A DNA stretch of 64,000 nt from an uncultured Bryobacterales bacterium (GCA_951813065.1 CATOTH010000005.1:1-64000); one strand, 5' to 3'; positions 16,936-26,612 are shown, numbered from the stretch's first letter. Made by a program: numbers and translations. The notes: a model not told the origin generated them from the sequence alone.

Positions 16936-17105
16936 GAGGGTGACAGGGGCACGGGCACACCCCTGCACCCCTCTCAGAGGGTAGGGAGAACTCGACGGTC
17001 GGCAAGCAGGTTTTCCGAGGCACGGTCCGCGCACGAACATCGCGACCGGAGCAATCAGATAGGGGCCGGTCAGGGCTTCGACAGCGAGAGCAAGTCGGAA
17101 TTGAG

Positions 17106-18104
17106 TCAGTTTGATCGGTGTTCAACCCGCTCAGAAGAGGGTGGGTGTGTTGAGAGATAACCCAGAGGGCCCTCTACGCCTCCACCGTGTGAGGCTTCAA
17201 GCCGCTGGAGAATGTCCGTAAATCGGCGCGCAGGGATATTCGCGAATTCCAGGTACTCGTAAGCGTACCGATCCGCTTCACGCTCGAAGTCCCGGGAGTA
17301 GCCTGTCTGGACAAGGACCGTCGGAATCGAGGCCGCTAGCGAAGAAAGGGACGCCAGGTCTCCAGTGAAGGTAGCCAGCAACATTGCAGTCGCCGATGAC
17401 TGCAAGAGCCGTCGCAGGGAATGGCGGTTTACGATATGACCGACTTCGTGACCAAGCACGCCGTCGAGTTCTTCGTGATTGGCGGATAGTTCGACGAGTT
17501 GATCCGTGATGACGATGATTCCGGATGGGAGAGCAAAGGCGTTTGCACCAACCCGCCTGCCGGAGCGGAACTCAAGACGAAACTGATGATCGCTCTGCGC
17601 ATACTGAACAATCGGTCGAAACCGCTCCAGAATCGCGGTCTGCTCCTGCTCGGCTAGACCTGTCGGTTCGAAGTGGAATCGGTCCAAGAGCTTGAGACCG
17701 TTCGTACCGATGGCCTCATCCAGTTTGACCGGGATGGCTGCGGCAAGGTGCTTTGCGGCAATTGGGATGCTGATCGTCACAATGGCCCAACACACGCCGA
17801 TGACGAAGACGACGGCCAAGGCAGAATATGCCCAGCGCCGTTCCAGCGCGTCGACGAGGGAGAACACACCGTGACGACCCCCAATTCGATCGAGTTCAGG
17901 AGAATTGGGAACGTCGATGCGGGCTCCGTCCCCCAGCAGGATGCTTCGATGGGTGTCCCCGAGCGCTTCGGATACGTCCACCGATCGAAGCGGGACCTCG
18001 AGCGTTTCTTCGAGCCCGAGGATTCGGATCGTCTCTGGTCCGAAGTGAACTTCGACCGTCTTGGGGGCCGATGTCTTGCCGTCAAGATAGGTGCCGCAAA
18101 TCAT
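17106..18104 (-). CDS. membrane-bound M48-family metalloprotease
   Basis: The start at 18104 (MICGTYLDGK) is preferred because it follows the upstream YjgN stop by one base and the N-terminus matches the soluble domain usual in this protein group. The product is 332 residues. One membrane segment lies at about 92-117 (WAYSALAVVFVIGVCWAIVT). The zinc motif is H219-E220-x-x-H223 (GHEVGH), with the third ligand in FEREADRY near residue 276. Such proteases act in membrane protein quality control. Head-to-tail coupling with the YjgN gene suggests a shared function at the membrane. Confidence 0.87.
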   Translation of the reverse strand: MICGTYLDGKTSAPKTVEVHFGPETIRILGLEETLEVPLRSVDVSEALGDTHRSILLGDGARIDVPNSPELDRIGGRHGVFSLVDALERRWAYSALAVVFVIGVCWAIVTISIPIAAKHLAAAIPVKLDEAIGTNGLKLLDRFHFEPTGLAEQEQTAILERFRPIVQYAQSDHQFRLEFRSGRRVGANAFALPSGIIVITDQLVELSANHEELDGVLGHEVGHIVNRHSLRRLLQSSATAMLLATFTGDLASLSSLAASIPTVLVQTGYSRDFEREADRYAYEYLEFANIPARRFTDILQRLEASHGGGVEGPLGYLSTHPPSSERVEHRSN

Positions 18105-18105
18105 G

Positions 18106-19149
18106 TTAGAACCCAACATCGAAGTCGAACATGTCAGCGAACTCCTCTGCGGTTGCAGCTTGTGCATGCACAGAATCTCCGATGAAACCGTCCAGGGATT
18201 CCGGAATTGCAAGCCTCGTGCACTCGATCTGATAGCGCGCAGCACGAACGGTCGCCCAAGGAATCAGGAACCCCAGCGAAATCACGATCGAGAGCAGATT
18301 GGACATGTAGATCCAAGTCAGCTCGCTTGCCCTCAACTCACAGGACAACCGGTTGTTTCCGATCGCCGCGTTCGAGAGCGTGTAGTTTGTCAGGCGGGAC
18401 TGAAGGTAGGCGAATGCGGGAACGTAGCCCACCAAGATCACGATTCCCGAAATTACAAACGGAAGGATCACAGCTGCTTGCGGATCCGGTTGCGATCCCT
18501 GCCGAGAAAACACGGCAACGACAGCCAACGCGCCAGCCATGATGGATGCCGCGCCAAAGGTCAAGATGTAGATTCCGAGCGCTTTCAGGTAGATCGTGAA
18601 AAATTCACCTGGTGCGCCGCTGAAGCGAAAGCGCGCCTTGCCAAAGGCCGTATTGCCAATTATGAATTCACGCCGCTTGCAGTCCAATAGTGGGTACGCA
18701 AGGCCCACGGTAATAGCTGCCAGCAGTCCGTACGACCCCAGAACCTTGTAGGCTTCCTTTGAACGTCCCGCAAAGTCAAAACGAAGGTTTCGATAGGACG
18801 TGTTCCGGAGATTGAAGATTTGCGACCGAACAATGACCCAGGGCAATGACAAGGCGATCAACACTAGCAGCACGTACTGGGCTCGCGCGGGCAAGAAATA
18901 GTTCGAACCGAGATACAACGCGAGTAAAGGTACGACGATCAACCGTCCCTTCAGTATCTTGACTGGATTCGCGTGAAAGTCGAAGTTATGCCCATCGAGC
19001 GTTGTGTTGAGGTAGAAGTACTTCTTGCGGCGGACCTTGCCCCACGCGGAGTAGATGCCTAGCGTGACGATGGACAGGAGCAGATTGACGATCCAGACCC
19101 TGAAATATTCCGAACTGTTCCCTCTAAATTGCAGTCTCTGAGTATCCAT
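18106..19149 (-). CDS. yjgN: YjgN/DUF898 family membrane protein
   Basis: The 347-residue integral membrane protein has the duplicated DUF898 layout: RLQFRGNSSEYFRVWIVNLL, LGIYSAWGKVRRKKYFYLNT and FRNLRFDF-like (YRNLRFDFAGRS). About seven to eight hydrophobic helices lie between, and a second RFRFSGAPGEFFTIYLKALG block follows. The molecular function of the family is unknown. It is the first gene of a two-gene leftward unit with the M48 protease, a pairing I associate with this family. Confidence 0.88.
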   Translation of the reverse strand: MDTQRLQFRGNSSEYFRVWIVNLLLSIVTLGIYSAWGKVRRKKYFYLNTTLDGHNFDFHANPVKILKGRLIVVPLLALYLGSNYFLPARAQYVLLVLIALSLPWVIVRSQIFNLRNTSYRNLRFDFAGRSKEAYKVLGSYGLLAAITVGLAYPLLDCKRREFIIGNTAFGKARFRFSGAPGEFFTIYLKALGIYILTFGAASIMAGALAVVAVFSRQGSQPDPQAAVILPFVISGIVILVGYVPAFAYLQSRLTNYTLSNAAIGNNRLSCELRASELTWIYMSNLLSIVISLGFLIPWATVRAARYQIECTRLAIPESLDGFIGDSVHAQAATAEEFADMFDFDVGF

Positions 19150-19753
19150 CGCGTTGTCCTACAAAGCCTCGGATGAGCGAGATCGGCTCGTGATGGTTCC
19201 GGCGGCAGCGGTTGCACGGAAAACCAGCCGGCGGGATTGCGGAAGCCGTCGCACCCCCTCCGAACTACCGACCAAGGCAATTGGATTGTAGCGGACAGGG
19301 GCAAAGCCCATGCCCTGATCCACCCGAAGCGCTAATTTCTGCAGACGGTCTGGCGTTACCTCTTCCAAGACTCCTTGCGACCTGCCTGCCCGGATTCACC
19401 AGCAGCCGCCCCTGCGCGCCGGGGCGGAGTTGCCGCGGTCGAATTCGCTGGGCGATCCAAATCCCAGTATGACTGGCGCAGACGCTGCGTTGCGGGGAAT
19501 CGGATCCGGAGATGTCGGCCGCTTTCGCCACCGCAGAGACAATAGCAATCGTGGCACTTCACGGAGGCCCATCCGTTGGATCGAAGTCTCTCGCAAGTGA
19601 TTGACGAGTTACAGCTTATGGGTCAAAGTCCCCCCCTTGACTCGACACTGGTGAACTTGCCATGCCGTTGCCGGTTCCGATTGGAACGACCCCCTTGGAC
19701 AATCGTTACGCTCAGAGCTCTCATTGCTGCAGCGCTTGGTGTCTTGGGCCAAG
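19150..19753. other. non-coding or degenerate region
   Basis: Several short frames are open but none resembles a known family. The stretch separates the YjgN operon from the remains of the amino-sugar gene block. Confidence 0.4.
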
Positions 19754-19930
19754 TCATCCGCCGGTCTCCGAGGGCGGTTTGGCCAGTCCGGAGCCGTCCG
19801 GCTGGACCGCCAAGGCTTGGCGTTCCATTCCGCTTTTCCTTGCGCCGACCCCATCGGTCCTTTGGCCGCAACAGCAACGACGATTCGCGGGCGGTCCCAA
19901 GAAGCCCCGTCGGTCCATGTGCTCGTTCAT
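19754..19930 (-). pseudogene. 5' relic of a Tat-exported protein gene
   Basis: A good ribosome site (GGAGAAG) precedes MNEHMDRRGFLG, a twin-arginine signal start. The frame then degenerates into Cys/Arg-rich sequence. The adjacent frame continues LLGTARESSLLL, which looks like the rest of a Tat hydrophobic core. A frameshift right after RRGFLG therefore seems likely. It follows the two GH109-type genes on the same strand, so it may be a third exported sugar-related gene that has decayed. Confidence 0.45.
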
Positions 19931-20001
19931 GGCTGCTTCTCCTCTCGGTTCCAACCCGTTCGTTGGCTCGTTCCACGTCAGCCGCCAGCAGCGGCCAGGG
20001 G

Positions 20002-21348
20002 TCAGCCGAACTGGATCGGCGAGCGCTCCATCCACTGCCTGCGGGTGAAATCCGGGAACTCCACGGGCCGGCTACCGCTGGCGACCGATTGCTCGCTGAG
20101 CGGCGAAATTACGCTAGACGTGACCGAATCGTACACGTCGAAATAGGGAGCCGTCCCGGCCCGCAACGCCTCGATCAGCAAGTGCCAAGTGAGTGGCGTC
20201 TTCATGCTGCGACCTCCATACCCGCGCAGCGCGGGCCGCTCCGGCGGGTCGTAACGGTCAAGCAACGGGTGACGGTACTCCTCCATGTAGCGGGCGGCGT
20301 CCTCCCACTGATGGCTCTCGGGACTGATCCCGTCGAGATAGATTCTGGGCCCGCCCATGTCGCGACCATCGAAGAACACGCCGTCGGTTCCCTGGACCCG
20401 GGTGAACTCCCGTGGATGAGGGGTATTGGTATCGAAGTTCAGCGTCACCAGCTTGCCGTCCGCGGTCCGGATCAGAGTGGCGTTGTAGTCGCCTTGCGCC
20501 ATCTGGCGGGTGGCCAGCGGATGCTCTTGGCCGTAGCGGGACGCCGCATATTCGTTCAGTGTCGCGGCCCGAGAACTGACCGAGACGAGTTCTGCGAAGC
20601 GATCCCCATGGTTGATGTCCATCGCCGGCATGATGCGGTTCATCGGGTGGTCCGGGTACAGGTTGCCGTTGCGATCGATGGCGTGCTGCAGCCGCCAGGG
20701 CTCGCTGCCACCCGGAAATTTCACCCGCCGCAGGTCGTGCACGTACCCGCTCTCGGCATGCAGGACGTCCCCCAGCACGCCTTGGCGGATCATGTTGAGC
20801 AACGTCAGGTACATGCCGTCGCCAACCTCCAGCAGCACCTGCTCCAGCGCCAGTGTCGACCACTTCCCAGTCTGCTCGTAGGCTTCGACCAGGCTCCAGG
20901 CATCGTCCACCGTCAGGACGATCGGCACTTCGCTGACGGCGTGCTTGTCGTGGCGATTGGCGGCGAGGCAAACCGGGGCGTGCCAGCGCCAGGATGTCGC
21001 GCAAATCACGCAGTCAAGGTCTTCCTCGGCGCAGAGGCGTTCGAAGTCCCGCTCTCCGCGACCGTAACGCTTCGGTGCCGGACGTCCTGACTGTTCGATC
21101 CAGCCCGCGGCCCGTTCCAGGCGATCCGGCTGGATTTCGCACACGGCCGGAACCTCGACTCCCTCGATCCCCAGGGCGGCGTCGAGGTGGTAAGAGCCTC
21201 GTCCTCCGATGCCTACGAAGCCCAGCCGAACGCGCGTGGCGGCACTGGCCTGCGTCGGCGCCACCGCGGACGAAGCGATGCCCGCACTCGCAGCGGCGGC
21301 TGACCGGGAGACACTGCCGCGGATGGATCCGTTCCTGTCTTGGCTCAT
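20002..21348 (-). CDS. exported GH109-type (Gfo/Idh/MocA) glycosidase-like protein
   Basis: The ATG at 21348 follows GGAGAGGAG and gives 448 residues. After an Ala/Ser-rich export signal without a twin Arg comes an NAD-binding start (RLGFVGIGGRGSYHL). Further motifs are CVICATSWRWHAP, GYVHDLR, RNGNLYPDHP, MDINHGDRF and RGYGG. The C-terminal DVYDSVTSSVISPLSEQSVA is typical of family GH109. Enzymes of that family remove alpha-linked GalNAc by an NAD-dependent mechanism; activity here is inferred. It lies 117 bp after a closely related gene, in one leftward block with PfkB and AgaS genes. Confidence 0.82.
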   Translation of the reverse strand: MSQDRNGSIRGSVSRSAAAASAGIASSAVAPTQASAATRVRLGFVGIGGRGSYHLDAALGIEGVEVPAVCEIQPDRLERAAGWIEQSGRPAPKRYGRGERDFERLCAEEDLDCVICATSWRWHAPVCLAANRHDKHAVSEVPIVLTVDDAWSLVEAYEQTGKWSTLALEQVLLEVGDGMYLTLLNMIRQGVLGDVLHAESGYVHDLRRVKFPGGSEPWRLQHAIDRNGNLYPDHPMNRIMPAMDINHGDRFAELVSVSSRAATLNEYAASRYGQEHPLATRQMAQGDYNATLIRTADGKLVTLNFDTNTPHPREFTRVQGTDGVFFDGRDMGGPRIYLDGISPESHQWEDAARYMEEYRHPLLDRYDPPERPALRGYGGRSMKTPLTWHLLIEALRAGTAPYFDVYDSVTSSVISPLSEQSVASGSRPVEFPDFTRRQWMERSPIQFG

Positions 21349-21465
21349 CGACTCCTCTCCTGAACCACCGTTGGCGGAGAACGGCGCCAATCCATCCCCT
21401 GCCGGGCGGATTCGATTCGAATTGGTCATACCCTGGGCCGTCGCGGCCGACACCGGCGCATCGGA

Positions 21466-22791
21466 CTAGCCACTTGTGCGTTCGTACGCCACCTCGACAG
21501 GAAGCCGCTCCTTCCATTTCCCCTTTGTGAAGTCCGGAAATTCCACCGGCTCGCTGCGGTTGGCCACCGACATCTCGCTGAGTGGCGAAATCACGCTCGA
21601 CGTGACCGAATCGTACACGTCAAAGTCCGTCACCCGCTGTTCAACGAGCGCCTCGAACAGCCGGTGCCAACTCAGGGGCGTTGTCTGCTGCCCTCCACCG
21701 TGTCCGCGGATCGCCGTTCGGGGAGTTGGCGTGTACTCCCTCTCTATCGGGTGCTGGTACTCCTCCATGTATTCTTCCGCCGGCTCCCACTGGTGGTCCG
21801 GACTCACCCCGTCCAAGTAGATGAATTGACCGATTCCACGGCTGTAGAACAGCACGCCCCTCGTTCCCTGAATTCGTGTGAACTCCCGCGGATGCGGGGT
21901 GTTCGTGTCGAAGTTCACCGTGTAGAGCTTGCCCCCGACCGTCCGCAGTAGAGTGCAGTTGTAGTCCCCCTGCTTCATCTCCTTGGTCGCGTACGGATGG
22001 TCCGGACCGTAGAACAAGTCGGCGTAGCGGTTTAGCATCACCGCCTTCGAACTCATCGAAACCAGGAATTCGAAGCGGTCGCTGTGGTTAATGTCCATCA
22101 CTGGCATCAAACGGCAGGTCGGGTGGTCCGGATACAGATTGCCGTTGCGGTCCACCGAGTGCTGGAGCCGCCACGGCTCGCGCTCCGGATCGAACTTCAC
22201 CAGCCGCAGATCGTGCACGTAGCCGCTCTCGGTGTGGATGATGTCGCCCAGCACCCCCTGATGCACCATGTTCGTCAACGTCGAATGCACGCCCTTGAAA
22301 CCCAGCGCGGCCCACTTGCCGGTCTGTTCGTGGGTTTCCACAATCTCCCAGGCCTCGTCCAGAGTCTGGATCAGGGGCACTTCCGAGACCGCGTGCTTGC
22401 CATTGCGCATGGCCGCCAGCAGGATCGGAGCGTGCCACTTCCACGAGGTCGAGCAGATGATGCAGTCCAGGTCCTCCTGCTCGCACATGCGCTCGAAGTC
22501 GGTGCGGGTCTTGCCATACAGCCGCGGCGAGGGCTTGCCGGCCTCCTCGATCCAGGTCTTGGCGCGGTGCAGAACGGAAGGGTTGATGTCGCACACGGCC
22601 GGGACCTCAATGCCGTCCATGCCAAGAGCGATGTCGAGGTGGTACGAACCGCGGTCCCCGACCCCGACAAATCCGAGCCGCACGGGCCGCGTGAGCCGCT
22701 GCCCCGCAGCTGATTGCGCAGCCGCGGGCGAAGCCGCCAGAGCGGCACCCGACATCCCGAGAAAGTCACGTCGGTGGAGGCGATCGGCCAT
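21466..22791 (-). CDS. Tat-exported GH109-type (Gfo/Idh/MocA) glycosidase-like protein
   Basis: The 441-residue protein opens with a Tat signal (RRDFLGMSGAALAASPAAAQ). The NAD-binding motif follows (LGFVGVGDRGSYHL), then ICSTSWKWHAP, GYVHDLRLVKF, RNGNLYPDHP, MDINHSDRFEFLVSMSS and RGHGGG. The tail SVANRSEPVEFPDFTKGKWK is standard for GH109. The RGHGG motif is better kept than in the downstream paralogue (RGYGG). The two proteins are clear tandem duplicates that have diverged. An alpha-N-acetylgalactosaminidase role would supply GalNAc to the AgaS/PfkB genes upstream in the same block; this is family-based inference. Confidence 0.85.
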   Translation of the reverse strand: MADRLHRRDFLGMSGAALAASPAAAQSAAGQRLTRPVRLGFVGVGDRGSYHLDIALGMDGIEVPAVCDINPSVLHRAKTWIEEAGKPSPRLYGKTRTDFERMCEQEDLDCIICSTSWKWHAPILLAAMRNGKHAVSEVPLIQTLDEAWEIVETHEQTGKWAALGFKGVHSTLTNMVHQGVLGDIIHTESGYVHDLRLVKFDPEREPWRLQHSVDRNGNLYPDHPTCRLMPVMDINHSDRFEFLVSMSSKAVMLNRYADLFYGPDHPYATKEMKQGDYNCTLLRTVGGKLYTVNFDTNTPHPREFTRIQGTRGVLFYSRGIGQFIYLDGVSPDHQWEPAEEYMEEYQHPIEREYTPTPRTAIRGHGGGQQTTPLSWHRLFEALVEQRVTDFDVYDSVTSSVISPLSEMSVANRSEPVEFPDFTKGKWKERLPVEVAYERTSG

Positions 22792-22931
22792 GTTGCAGCT
22801 CCTGGAGGTTTCCTGGGTGGAAACGCCTTAATTCTATCCCCGGCCAGCGCCTCTACGGTCTGTGCCAACACGGGATCTGTCGGAATCTCGAAGCACACTC
22901 CCACATGGCGGCACGGAACCGTGCATCGATC

Positions 22932-23864
22932 TCATCGGGGTGTTGTCTCGAATCGGAGGAGGTGTTCCTGCAGTTCTGTCGCATCCGGCTGCGCTTCGCA
23001 CCCGCCCAGACCACGCGTCGAGAGGCTCCCACACACCACTCCGCAGCGCAGTGCCTTGGCGAGGCCCCAGCCGCGCAGCCAAGCGTGCAGGAATCCTGCA
23101 TTGAAGGAGTCCCCTGCCCCAGTCGTGTCAACGACCTCAACTTTCATCGCCGGAACCCGCTCGATCACACCGCTTGCACCCAGCGCAGCGGATCCGCAGG
23201 CACCGAGCTTGACGACCGCAATCGTGGAATCGGATGTGAGCTGGCCCAGGCCCTGCTCAATGTCCGCGGTGCCGGTAGTCAGTTCCAGTTCGACCTTGTT
23301 GAGGAGCAGCACGCTCGCCTGGGGGAAGACGTCTCGGATCCCGTCACCCCATTCGTTGTATGGATCGTGGCCAGGATCGAACGAGGTCGTCAGTCCGAGC
23401 GCCCGGGCGCGGCGGAAGAGACTGGGCAGGCCGGGTCTCAGCCCTCGCTGCAGGAAGTAGGCAGAAACATGAAGATGAGTGCATTGAGCCAGCACGCCCT
23501 CAGTGACGTCATCGGCGCGCAGTCCTTCCATGGCACCCGGGTAGGTAACCAGGGCCCGGTCCCGATCGCTGATCGAGACAGTCAGGCCCGTTTGCAATGA
23601 GGGGTCCGTCCTCACGAGGCCAACGTCAACCCCGGCGGCAGCCAGCTGTTCCACGCAGAACCTTCCGAATTCGTCGTCACCCGCCGTGCCCAGGAACGCA
23701 ACGTCGTTGCCCAACTTGGCCATGCCCGAAGCGCAGATCGCCGAGGAACTTCCCAGCCTCAAGGCAAAATCGCGCGCCACGACCTCGCGTCCCGGCTCCG
23801 GGGCGGCGGTCAGGGAGGCGAGGACAAGGTCGGGATTCAGCTCCCCTGCAACCAACACCCTCAT
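22932..23864 (-). CDS. PfkB-family sugar kinase
   Basis: The 310-residue cytoplasmic kinase has the N-terminal GELNPDLVL strand, GSSSAICASGMAKLG for substrate binding and LGTAGDDEFG. The PfkB C-terminal signature DTTGAGDSFNAGFLHAWLRG carries the catalytic base D252. The start lies 3 bases after the AgaS stop, so the two genes form one transcription and translation unit. In an AgaS/GH109 setting a role on GalNAc or tagatose-6-phosphate is plausible. Sequence alone cannot separate the two. Confidence 0.85.
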   Translation of the reverse strand: MRVLVAGELNPDLVLASLTAAPEPGREVVARDFALRLGSSSAICASGMAKLGNDVAFLGTAGDDEFGRFCVEQLAAAGVDVGLVRTDPSLQTGLTVSISDRDRALVTYPGAMEGLRADDVTEGVLAQCTHLHVSAYFLQRGLRPGLPSLFRRARALGLTTSFDPGHDPYNEWGDGIRDVFPQASVLLLNKVELELTTGTADIEQGLGQLTSDSTIAVVKLGACGSAALGASGVIERVPAMKVEVVDTTGAGDSFNAGFLHAWLRGWGLAKALRCGVVCGSLSTRGLGGCEAQPDATELQEHLLRFETTPR

Positions 23865-23867
23865 GCG

Positions 23868-25043
23868 TCAGGCCTGGTGGAGCCGGAATTCGGGAACGAC
23901 CCTGCTGATTGCACCGCTTCCCGAGGGCTGGTCCGGCTGAAGGCCCTCTTGCAGGCATCGGAAGAACCCCAGGAGTTGCCCCACTACGGTGCCCCCGATC
24001 GCTGCCCACTCGTCGGGTATTCCCGCCAAGCCCGGCGGATCCACCAGCAAGTCCCCGTCCGACAACAGCTCGCGAGGAATCTCCCGCCCGACCGCCACAA
24101 CCATCCCCCCGAGGCCCTTGTCCCGGATTTCCCGCAGCACGTCGAGCTGGTACGCACGCTTCGCCGGTTCGCCGGAAACCAACAGCAATAGAAGACAGTC
24201 CTGCCGCAATGCGCACATCGGCCCGTGCCTGAAGCCAAGCCAGGATTCTGCCTGCGTGGATACACGGCCGTCGGTCATCTCCAGCATCTTCAAGGCAGAT
24301 TCCCGAGCCGTCCCGAACTGCCCTCCGCTTCCCAGCGCAATCATGCGGGCAAACGGCCTCCGGGCAATCGATTCAAGACGGTCCAGCCAGCCTTCCAACA
24401 GATCCAGCCCGACGCCAACCAACGTCTCAGCATGTTGAAGATAGGTCATCGGGGACTGCGCGTAGCCCAGGGCCAACCCCGCCAGCGCCAGGTTGGTGAA
24501 GCTGCTCGTCATGACGAGACTCTTGTCGCACGTTCTTGGATCGAGAACATCGACAGTGACGCGCTGCTCGACTCCGGCTCCCCACTGCCGCGCCACCATG
24601 CCGCTTGGGTTGCAGGTCACGACAAGGTGTTCGATGGAGGGCTCCTGCTCAAGGCAGGATGCGATGAGTGCGGTGCTTTCCGGGCTGCTCCCGGATCGCG
24701 CAAACGAGACGAGCATCAGCGGGCGCTGGAGGGGCAGCAACTCTCCTCTGGCAAGCAGCAACTCCCCGCTCCCAAAGGCCTGGGCGGAGCGGCCAGTACC
24801 GCGCTGGATCGCTGGGGCAATGCATTCGCCAACATAGTGCGAGCTTCCCGACCCGGTCAACGCTACGCACTCGTTCCGCCGGATCTGCTCAAGGCGCCGT
24901 CCGGCGAGCGACGCGGAGAACTCGGCAGTCTGCCGCCAAAGCTCGGGTTGCTGGAAGATCTCGGTGAGCGTATGACGCCAACCTTGCTGGCGGGGGTCAT
25001 GACTCAAGGTGTCGAATAGGCGATTCTGTGCGGTCGACGTCAC
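23868..25043 (-). CDS. agaS: AgaS-type SIS-domain sugar-phosphate isomerase/deaminase
   Basis: The 391-residue protein has two SIS domains. The first contains ALTGSGSSHYVGECI and LVSFARSGSSPEST; the second has MIALGSGGQFGTARESALKM and AESWLGFRHGPM. The N-terminal RHTLTEIFQQPELWRQT is typical of AgaS. AgaS proteins convert galactosamine-6-phosphate (or GalNAc-6-P products) to tagatose-6-phosphate. It is the first gene of the leftward block leading to PfkB and the GH109 pair. A ~390-bp gap separates it from a divergent phosphofructokinase gene. Confidence 0.87.
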   Translation of the reverse strand: MTSTAQNRLFDTLSHDPRQQGWRHTLTEIFQQPELWRQTAEFSASLAGRRLEQIRRNECVALTGSGSSHYVGECIAPAIQRGTGRSAQAFGSGELLLARGELLPLQRPLMLVSFARSGSSPESTALIASCLEQEPSIEHLVVTCNPSGMVARQWGAGVEQRVTVDVLDPRTCDKSLVMTSSFTNLALAGLALGYAQSPMTYLQHAETLVGVGLDLLEGWLDRLESIARRPFARMIALGSGGQFGTARESALKMLEMTDGRVSTQAESWLGFRHGPMCALRQDCLLLLLVSGEPAKRAYQLDVLREIRDKGLGGMVVAVGREIPRELLSDGDLLVDPPGLAGIPDEWAAIGGTVVGQLLGFFRCLQEGLQPDQPSGSGAISRVVPEFRLHQA

Positions 25044-25433
25044 ACTCTTGCCTTCGCTCCTCGATCACGGTGGAATACGGGAGGCCCCAATCACGGATCG
25101 GAATTGAAGGCCGAAGTGTAGCAAAGGGGAAACAGTGATCCAGTCTATTCCGCGAACGCGACAGGCAGTCCGTTCTGGCTGCAATTGGGGCATATGGTGC
25201 GCAATGAGTTCCGCTCTCAAGCGAGTCCCGAGTCAATCGAGGCGGGTTGGACCGGCGGCTGCGCTGGGTACGCCTTGCTCCCGCACCTGAGAATCTGACC
25301 GCCACCCGTGTCGGCGGGACCGCCGTGCTACCGTGCGGAATTCAAGAGCAGGCCAGGAACTGCAGGGGAGACTAATGCCGGTACCAGGTGGCGGTTCTTG
25401 AATCCCGTTCCTTGCGGGTTGATCTCTCAACAT
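25044..25433. other. divergent intergenic region between agaS and phosphofructokinase genes
   Basis: No gene is recognised. The two divergent starts at either edge make this the likely promoter region for both directions. I could not assign -10/-35 boxes or an operator with confidence. Confidence 0.45.
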
Positions 25434-26612
25434 ATGCCAGGCGAATCACGAGCACTGGTCGTCCATAGCGGGGGCCCGACCGCAGTCCTGAACGCTAGCC
25501 TCGCCGGAATCATCGAAGCGTGGACCGATGCCCCGGGGAAGAGCTCCTTGTTCGGAGCACGCTTCGGGGTTGAGGGCATGGTCGCTGGCGATTGGATCGA
25601 CTTGTCGGGCGCGGACGCAAAGAGGGTCCGGGCCCTGCGCAGCGCTCCCGGTTCCGCGATCGGGTCTAGCCGGATGAGACTCAGCGAAGCCGCAGCCGAA
25701 AAACTGCTTGTCGAACTTCGCCGAAAGCGCGTTGACTGCCTCTTCTACACAGGGGGCAACGGCTCGATGGGAACCGCCAGGATGCTGGCTCAACTCGCCG
25801 AACGAGAATTTCCCGACCTCCGCGTCATCGGTGTTCCCAAGACCGTCGATAACGACCTGATGGTCACCGATCACTCACCCGGGTTCGGATCAGCTGCAAG
25901 GTTCTATGCCTTGGCCACACGCGACATCGGAGAGGACAACCGAGCCCTGCGCTCCCCCGTGACCGTCGTCGAGACGATCGGACGCAATGCAGGATGGGTG
26001 GCCGGAGCAACAGCGTTGGCACGGCAGGACCCAGACGACGCCCCCCACCTCATCTATCTTCCCGAGCGCCCGCCGACGATGGAGACGATCTGCCAGGATG
26101 TGACAAGCCGAGTCGAGCGGCTGGGTCGAGCCGTCGTCGTAACCTGTGAGGGCCTGCGCGACCCGGAAGGAATGCCGTTCGGTGCAGCACTCGACCGGGC
26201 CGGGAGCGCCCAGCACGAGTTGGCGCAAAACCTCGGCCACGTACTGGCACAGGGGATTTCCGTCATGACGGGCCTGCGAGCGCGATCCGAAAAGCCGGGC
26301 CTGCTGGGCCGGTCGTGCTCGTTCGCGGTTTCAGCCATCGACGCTGAGGAGTCCTACAGGTGCGGAAGGGCTGCCGTCGAGGCCGCAGTTGCTGGATCCG
26401 CCGGTGTGATGGTTGCGCTGCGACGCGTCTCGTCTGACCCGTACCGCTACGAGACGTTCCAGACCTCGCTGGCATCCGTTGCGAACGCGGAACGACTTGT
26501 ACCCGATACCTGGATCGCTCCTTCCGGGTCGGACGTGGCCCCAGAGTTCGTCCGATACGTGAGCCCCTTGGCAACTCCAATCCAGGACCGTTGCCGGTTC
26601 GGGGCAATCTGA
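25434..26612 (+). CDS. 6-phosphofructokinase (PfkA family)
   Basis: The ATG at 25434 (MPGESRALVV) is chosen because family homology starts there (HSGGPTAVLNASLAGI); this gives 392 residues. Key motifs are FYTGGNGSMGTA (about 105-115) and VPKTVDNDL (134-142), with catalytic Asp in the TVDND segment. Further on are IGRNAGWVAG and the substrate segment of PFKs. Phosphofructokinases use ATP or pyrophosphate. The Lys in PKTVDND is usual for PPi enzymes, while Gly in GGNGS is usual for ATP enzymes, so the donor is uncertain. It could finish tagatose- or fructose-phosphate breakdown from the divergent agaS block. Confidence 0.86.
   Translation: MPGESRALVVHSGGPTAVLNASLAGIIEAWTDAPGKSSLFGARFGVEGMVAGDWIDLSGADAKRVRALRSAPGSAIGSSRMRLSEAAAEKLLVELRRKRVDCLFYTGGNGSMGTARMLAQLAEREFPDLRVIGVPKTVDNDLMVTDHSPGFGSAARFYALATRDIGEDNRALRSPVTVVETIGRNAGWVAGATALARQDPDDAPHLIYLPERPPTMETICQDVTSRVERLGRAVVVTCEGLRDPEGMPFGAALDRAGSAQHELAQNLGHVLAQGISVMTGLRARSEKPGLLGRSCSFAVSAIDAEESYRCGRAAVEAAVAGSAGVMVALRRVSSDPYRYETFQTSLASVANAERLVPDTWIAPSGSDVAPEFVRYVSPLATPIQDRCRFGAI

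Noticed and set aside
16493..17125. 210-codon minus-strand frame spanning the transposase fragment and antitoxin relic
   Set aside because: It only links an antisense stretch with an antitoxin fragment; no single protein family fits.
19576..21090. 504-codon plus-strand frame across the GH109 gene
   Set aside because: Antisense to a well-supported Gfo/Idh/MocA-type gene.
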